Positions 1 to 5,503 of a stretch of 5,503 nucleotides of DNA are shown piece by piece. The translations under genes were made by a program, and so were the position numbers. The notes below the pieces were generated by a model. It ran no database searches, was not told where the DNA came from, and worked only from the letters and a program-made list of their open reading frames with translations. Numbering within the stretch: position 1 is the stretch's first letter; every line of letters starts with the position of its first letter. The DNA lies in contig CAKTVN010000122.1 of the NCBI GenBank assembly GCA_934623545.1, positions 1-5,503 of the forward strand, written 5' to 3'. Source of the DNA: an uncultured Oscillospiraceae bacterium (GTDB taxonomy: Bacteria > Bacillota > Clostridia > Oscillospirales > Oscillospiraceae).

Positions 1-468
1 GCGGGTGAAATTCGCCGCTTTCTGCGCGACGACGGCGCGGTCAAGGTCAGCCGCAGCCTGAAGGAGCGTGCGACCGCCGTCAAATATGCGCGCCAGCGCC
101 TGACGGCGTCGCTCGGCAGAGAGCCGACCCTTTCCGAGCTTTCGGAGGAGCTCGACCTGACGGTCGAGGAGATCGCCTCTGCCGAGACGGCGACCGCCGG
201 CGCCGAATCCATCCAGAAGGAGACCGGGGAGGAGGGCTTCACGCTCGAAAACGTCCTCTGCACCGCCGGCATCGAGGACGGGATCGTTGAGCGCCTTGCC
301 CTTCGCGACGCGATCGCCCGCCTGACCGAGCGCGAGCGCATGGTCATCGACCTGCGCTACTTCCACGCCCTGACGCAGGAGAAGGTCGCGCGCGTCATCG
401 GCGTCTCGCAGGTGCAGGTCAGCCGCATCGAGAAGAAGGCGCTTGCGCAGCTGCGCAATTTCATTTGA
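1..468 (+). CDS. sigF: RNA polymerase sporulation sigma factor, SigF type (5'-truncated)
   Basis: The reading frame is open from base 1 and stops with TGA at 466-468, giving 155 C-terminal residues; about 95-100 N-terminal residues (regions 1.2-2, start codon) lie outside the window. SigF is the first forespore-specific sigma factor and directs RNA polymerase to early forespore genes. Visible: the stretch just after region 2.4 with GEIRRFLRDDG then VKVSRSLKE (residues 2-22), region 3 (about 22-75), and region 4 (about 100-155) with the helix-turn-helix LTQEKVARVIGVSQVQVSRIE (124-144). The DDG-VKVSRSLKE and SQVQVSRIEKK signatures fit SigF better than SigG, which typically reads RDNN-IRVSRSLRD and SQAQVSRLEK. 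The remaining length matches the same part of B. subtilis SigF. In Bacillus and clostridia sigF ends the spoIIAA-spoIIAB-sigF operon, so spoIIAB is expected just upstream. SigG is the main alternative; family certain, paralogue likely. Confidence 0.9.
   Translation, partial: AGEIRRFLRDDGAVKVSRSLKERATAVKYARQRLTASLGREPTLSELSEELDLTVEEIASAETATAGAESIQKETGEEGFTLENVLCTAGIEDGIVERLALRDAIARLTERERMVIDLRYFHALTQEKVARVIGVSQVQVSRIEKKALAQLRNFI
443..458 (+). repeat. perfect 16-bp palindrome with T-rich tail at the end of sigF
   Basis: TTGCGCAGCTGCGCAA is a perfect inverted repeat covering the last codons of sigF. As RNA it can form a 6-bp stem (443-448 with 453-458) with an AGCU loop, followed by UUUCAUUU (459-466). 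This resembles a weak intrinsic terminator overlapping the end of the gene. The right arm GCGCAAT (453-459) can instead pair with ATTGCGC (471-477), so two exclusive structures are possible. The arms lie in Ala-Gln-Leu-Arg codons that are common in this genome, so coincidence is a real alternative. Termination is unproven. Confidence 0.35.
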
Positions 469-493
469 CCATTGCGCGAAAATGTATTAGAAT
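465..493 (+). promoter_or_regulatory. predicted housekeeping (SigA-type) promoter of pcrA
   Basis: TTGACC at 465-470 matches five of six bases of the TTGACA -35 consensus. TAGAAT at 488-493 matches five of six bases of the TATAAT -10 consensus. The spacer is exactly 17 bases. The -35 overlaps the sigF stop codon (466-468). Transcription would start near 500, leaving a leader of roughly 23 bases before the pcrA ATG. The site falls in the only AT-rich patch between the two genes. It gives pcrA a vegetative promoter separate from the sporulation-controlled sigF transcript. I see no LexA/DinR-type operator next to it. Confidence 0.7.
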
Positions 494-522
494 AGTCGCA
501 TCCAGACGAAACGGGTGCAGCT

Positions 523-2940
523 ATGACAAATGATTATGAAAGCCGCTTTCTTGCCGCGCGCCGCGCGGTGATCGCGGGTCGTTTTTCCAATTTGAATGAT
601 ATGCAGCAGCGAGCGGTCCTGACCACGGAGGGACCGCTGCTTCTGCTTGCCGGCGCGGGCAGCGGCAAGACGACGGTGCTCATCAACCGCATCGCGAACC
701 TCATCTCCTTCGGCTGCGCGTCCGACAGCAATGAGATCCCGGACTATATCACCGAGGACGATGTGGAGTTTCTCGAGGCGTTTGCCGCGGAGCCGAACGA
801 GGACGAGCGCACGCGCGCTTACGCGCTGTGTGCGCTGCGCCCGGTCGCGCCGTGGAGCATCATTGCCATCACCTTCACCAACAAAGCTGCAAACGAGCTT
901 AAGGACCGCCTTGCGCGGATGCTGGGCGAGGAGGCGCTGGATGTCTGGGCGATGACGTTCCATTCCGCCTGCTGCCGCATTCTCCGCCGCGACATCGAGC
1001 GCCTCGGCTACGACCGCAGCTTCACCATCTACGACACCTCCGATTCCGAGCGCGTCATCAAGGATGTGCTGCGCGATATGAGCCTCGACGAGAAGGTCTT
1101 CGCGCCGCGCATGGTCCTCAGCATGATCTCCAAGGCGAAGGACAAGCGCCAGAATCCGCCCGAGTTTGAGCGCGCGGCGTCGCTCTCCGGCGATTACCGC
1201 ATGGAGAAGATCGCGCTGCTCTATGACGCCTATCAGAAGCGCCTGAAGGAAGCAAACGCCCTCGACTTCGACGACATTATCCTCAAAACGGTCGAGCTGC
1301 TCGAGCAGTGCGAGGATGTGCGTACATACTACCAGAAAAAATTCCGCTATGTCCTGATCGACGAGTATCAGGACACGAACCAGCTTCAGTATCAGCTCTC
1401 GTCGATGCTCGCCGGGGGCTATGAGAACATCTGCGTCGTCGGCGACGACGACCAGTCGATTTATAAGTTCCGCGGCGCGACGATCGAGAACATCCTCTCC
1501 TTTGAAAAGCAGTACCGCGGCGCGCAGGTCATCCGACTGGAGCAGAATTACCGTTCCACCGAGGTCATTTTGCAGGCGGCAAACGCTGTCATTTCCCACA
1601 ACCGCGGCAGAAAGGGCAAGACCCTCTGGACGAAGAACGCCCACGGCGAGAAGATCACAGTCTATGAGGCGCAGGACGGTGTGGACGAGGCAAATTACGT
1701 CGCCACGCGCATCATCTCCCGCTCGCGCGGCAAAAACTTCCGCGACTACGCGGTCCTGTACCGCACCAACGCGCAGTCGAACGCGCTTGAATATGCCTTC
1801 AAGCGCAGCGGCGTCCCATATCGCATCATCGGCGGCACGCGCTTCTTTGACCGCGCGGAGGTCAAGGATATGCTCGCCTACCTGAGCGTCATCAACAACC
1901 GCACCGACGATCTGCGCCTGCGCCGCATCCTCAACAACCCGCCGCGCGGCATTGGACCGAAGACCGTCGAGATGGCGGAGCGTCAGGCAGAGTCGGCGCT
2001 TCTGCCGCTCTACAGCGTGATCTCCGACCCCTACAGCTATCCCAGCATGGAAAAAGCCGCGCAGAAGCTCATGGCATTCACCGTCATGATCGAAGAGTGC
2101 GCCGCGTTGCTTGAGACCATGACGCTTTCTGATTTCTACGATGAGCTGCTTGTCCGCACCGGTTATCTCGCCATGCTCGAGGAGAAGAACGACGTCGAGT
2201 CGCGCACCCGCGCCGAGAACGTGCGAGAGCTCAAGTCCAGCATCCTCAGCTACATGGAGAATACCGATGCGCCGACGCTTTCGGGCTTCCTCGAGGAGAT
2301 CGCCCTCTATACCGACATCGAGCAGTATGACGCGAACGCCGACGCGGTCGTCATGATGACCATGCACAGCGCAAAGGGACTGGAGTTCCCGAATGTCTTC
2401 CTCGTCGGCGTCGAGGAGGGGCTTTTTCCCGGCACGCGCAGCCTCGGCGACCCCGAGGAGATGGAGGAGGAACGCAGGCTATGCTATGTCGCCATCACAC
2501 GCGCCAAGCAGACGCTCTGCATCTGCTACGCGCGGCAGCGTATGCTTTACGGACGCACCAGCTCGTGCCTGCCCTCGCGCTTTCTCGACGAGCTGCCCGA
2601 GGACGCGGTCGAGCGCATCGGCGTCGCCCCGCGCCATTCGGAGCCGGAGCGCTATGAGCGCCCGCGCACGAGCCTCTACGGCGACGACGGCTGGTATCGT
2701 CCGTCGAAGCCCGCCAAGCCCGCCAGAGACTATTCCTCCGTCACGCAGACGCTGAAAAAGCCAAAGGCGCAGACCACCTTCGCGAAGGGCGATATGGTCC
2801 TGCACAAGGCATTTGGCAAGGGTATGGTCTTAACGGTCCTTCCGATGGGCGGCGACGCGCTGCTCGAGATCGCCTTTGACGGCGTCGGGACCAAGCGCCT
2901 GATGGCGAATGCCGCCGGAGCGCACATGAAAAAACTATAA
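523..2940 (+). CDS. pcrA: ATP-dependent 3'-5' DNA helicase PcrA (UvrD/Rep superfamily 1A)
   Basis: This complete 805-residue helicase unwinds DNA with ATP in repair, in clearing replication-transcription conflicts and in rolling-circle replication. All SF1A motifs are present: Q motif LNDMQQ (24-29), Walker A AGAGSGKT (43-50), Ia ITFTNKAA (116-123), TFHS (145-148), Walker B with DEYQD (280-284), III GDDDQSIYKFRGA (307-319), IV QNYRS (341-345), IVa YRTNAQSN (413-420), V TMHSAKGLEFP (613-623) and VI ERRLCYVAITRAK (650-662). After a low-complexity Pro/Arg/Lys linker (about 700-750) comes a Tudor-like domain (about 752-801; KGDMVLHKAFGKG), the part of PcrA known to bind RNA polymerase. B. subtilis PcrA has 739 residues; the excess comes partly from an acidic insertion at about 62-107. 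ATG 523 is the only ATG upstream of the Q motif; its ribosome site is weak (GGGTG, 513-517). The next gene starts 57 bases downstream. Confidence 0.97.
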   Translation: MTNDYESRFLAARRAVIAGRFSNLNDMQQRAVLTTEGPLLLLAGAGSGKTTVLINRIANLISFGCASDSNEIPDYITEDDVEFLEAFAAEPNEDERTRAYALCALRPVAPWSIIAITFTNKAANELKDRLARMLGEEALDVWAMTFHSACCRILRRDIERLGYDRSFTIYDTSDSERVIKDVLRDMSLDEKVFAPRMVLSMISKAKDKRQNPPEFERAASLSGDYRMEKIALLYDAYQKRLKEANALDFDDIILKTVELLEQCEDVRTYYQKKFRYVLIDEYQDTNQLQYQLSSMLAGGYENICVVGDDDQSIYKFRGATIENILSFEKQYRGAQVIRLEQNYRSTEVILQAANAVISHNRGRKGKTLWTKNAHGEKITVYEAQDGVDEANYVATRIISRSRGKNFRDYAVLYRTNAQSNALEYAFKRSGVPYRIIGGTRFFDRAEVKDMLAYLSVINNRTDDLRLRRILNNPPRGIGPKTVEMAERQAESALLPLYSVISDPYSYPSMEKAAQKLMAFTVMIEECAALLETMTLSDFYDELLVRTGYLAMLEEKNDVESRTRAENVRELKSSILSYMENTDAPTLSGFLEEIALYTDIEQYDANADAVVMMTMHSAKGLEFPNVFLVGVEEGLFPGTRSLGDPEEMEEERRLCYVAITRAKQTLCICYARQRMLYGRTSSCLPSRFLDELPEDAVERIGVAPRHSEPERYERPRTSLYGDDGWYRPSKPAKPARDYSSVTQTLKKPKAQTTFAKGDMVLHKAFGKGMVLTVLPMGGDALLEIAFDGVGTKRLMANAAGAHMKKL
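706..843 (+). other. acidic insertion in PcrA domain 1A
   Basis: This segment encodes PcrA residues 62-107, between the helix after Walker A (ending RIANL, 56-60) and the VAPW (108-111) that leads into motif Ia. In B. subtilis PcrA, as I remember it, only about five residues join these two points, so roughly 42 are extra here. Residues 68-95 contain 12 Asp/Glu and no Lys or Arg. The reading frame and codon use continue unchanged on both sides, which argues against a frameshift or assembly error. Its function is unknown; a surface loop for a partner protein is one possibility. Confidence 0.75.
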
Positions 2941-2942
2941 GC

Positions 2943-2958
2943 GCGGGATAACTCCCGC
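2943..2958 (+). promoter_or_regulatory. short GC-rich hairpin just after pcrA
   Basis: GCGGGA (2943-2948) pairs perfectly with TCCCGC (2953-2958) around a TAAC tetraloop, two bases after the pcrA stop codon. It has no run of T after it, so it is a poor intrinsic terminator. It abuts the next hairpin (2959-2995) with no unpaired base between them, so the two stems could stack in the mRNA. It might protect the 3' end of pcrA mRNA or help fold the yunB leader; neither role is shown. Confidence 0.5.
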
Positions 2959-2974
2959 CGCACCTTCATATTCA
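2948..2974 (+). promoter_or_regulatory. weak candidate SigE-like promoter for yunB
   Basis: CATATTCA (2967-2974) shares the CATA core of the SigE -10 element (CATACAAT-like). It lies 14 bases after a GGATAAC segment (2946-2952) that carries the ATA core of the -35. Other consensus positions match poorly. It is listed because yunB is a SigE-regulon gene in B. subtilis, and because a start about seven bases downstream (near 2981) would begin the mRNA at the right arm of the 2959-2995 hairpin. CATAGATA (2973-2980) is an alternative -10. Confidence 0.2.
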
Positions 2975-2995
2975 TAGATAGAATATGGAGGTGTG
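2959..2995 (+). promoter_or_regulatory. 15-bp hairpin sequestering the yunB ribosome binding site
   Basis: Bases 2959-2973 (CGCACCTTCATATTC) pair with 2981-2995 (GAATATGGAGGTGTG) around the 7-base loop ATAGATA. All 15 positions pair: 13 Watson-Crick pairs plus two G-U wobbles (2966 with 2988, 2960 with 2994). The right arm contains the whole Shine-Dalgarno sequence GGAGGTG (2987-2993), and the stem ends two bases before the yunB ATG at 2998. On an mRNA reading through from pcrA the ribosome site would be closed. No T-run follows, so it is not a normal terminator. The structure is read directly from the sequence; translational control is inference. Confidence 0.75.
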
Positions 2996-2997
2996 CC

Positions 2998-5503
<2,506 letters not shown>

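Noticed and set aside
1..468. Assignment of the partial sigma factor to SigG
   Set aside because: The DDG-VKVSRSLKE and SQVQVSRIEKK stretches fit SigF more closely. SigG cannot be fully excluded without the N-terminal half and the upstream genes.
469..522. SOS (LexA/DinR) operator upstream of pcrA
   Set aside because: I found no GAAC-N4-GTTC-like site in the gap. Only the SigA-type promoter is supported.
487..2367. Long open frame on the - strand (626 codons) antisense to pcrA
   Set aside because: It is a shadow of pcrA. In GC-rich DNA with strong G/C third-position bias, antisense frames often lack stops. The translation shows no recognisable domain, whereas the + strand has every helicase motif.
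2943..2995. Rho-independent terminator after pcrA
   Set aside because: Both hairpins lack a downstream T-run; yunB coding sequence begins two bases after the second stem. A ribosome-site-masking element explains the position better.

Overview
The window looks like chromosomal DNA from an endospore-forming, unusually GC-rich Firmicute (Bacillota, class Clostridia). Oscillospirales/Ruminococcaceae-like bacteria are my best guess. The grounds are a SigF-type sporulation sigma factor, a YunB sporulation protein, a Gram-positive-type PcrA helicase with a C-terminal Tudor-like domain, and strong use of G/C at third codon positions. The order-level assignment is inference.

All four genes lie on the + strand and fill almost the whole window. 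Positions 1-468 hold the C-terminal part of a sigma factor best matched to SigF (its start is off the left edge). Positions 469-522 are a short gap with a convincing housekeeping promoter whose -35 overlaps the sigF stop codon. Positions 523-2940 encode a complete PcrA/UvrD-family helicase of 805 residues with an extra acidic segment of about 42 residues in domain 1A. Positions 2941-2997 are a 57-base gap made almost entirely of two abutting RNA hairpins; the second buries the ribosome binding site of the next gene. Positions 2998-3636 encode a YunB-like sporulation protein. Positions 3651-5503 encode NAD+-dependent DNA ligase LigA, cut by the right edge inside its BRCT domain.

The layout interleaves two programmes. 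PcrA and LigA are housekeeping replication and repair enzymes, and they are also neighbours in Bacillus (pcrB-pcrA-ligA). SigF and YunB belong to sporulation: SigF to the forespore and, in B. subtilis, YunB to the mother-cell SigE regulon. yunB sits between pcrA and ligA and would be transcribed by read-through from the pcrA promoter during growth. The most interesting signal is therefore the 15-bp hairpin that masks the yunB ribosome binding site. It could keep yunB silent on read-through mRNA and let it be translated only from a transcript that starts inside the hairpin. I saw no mobile element, CRISPR array, tRNA or rRNA, and no gene I would call an undescribed system.
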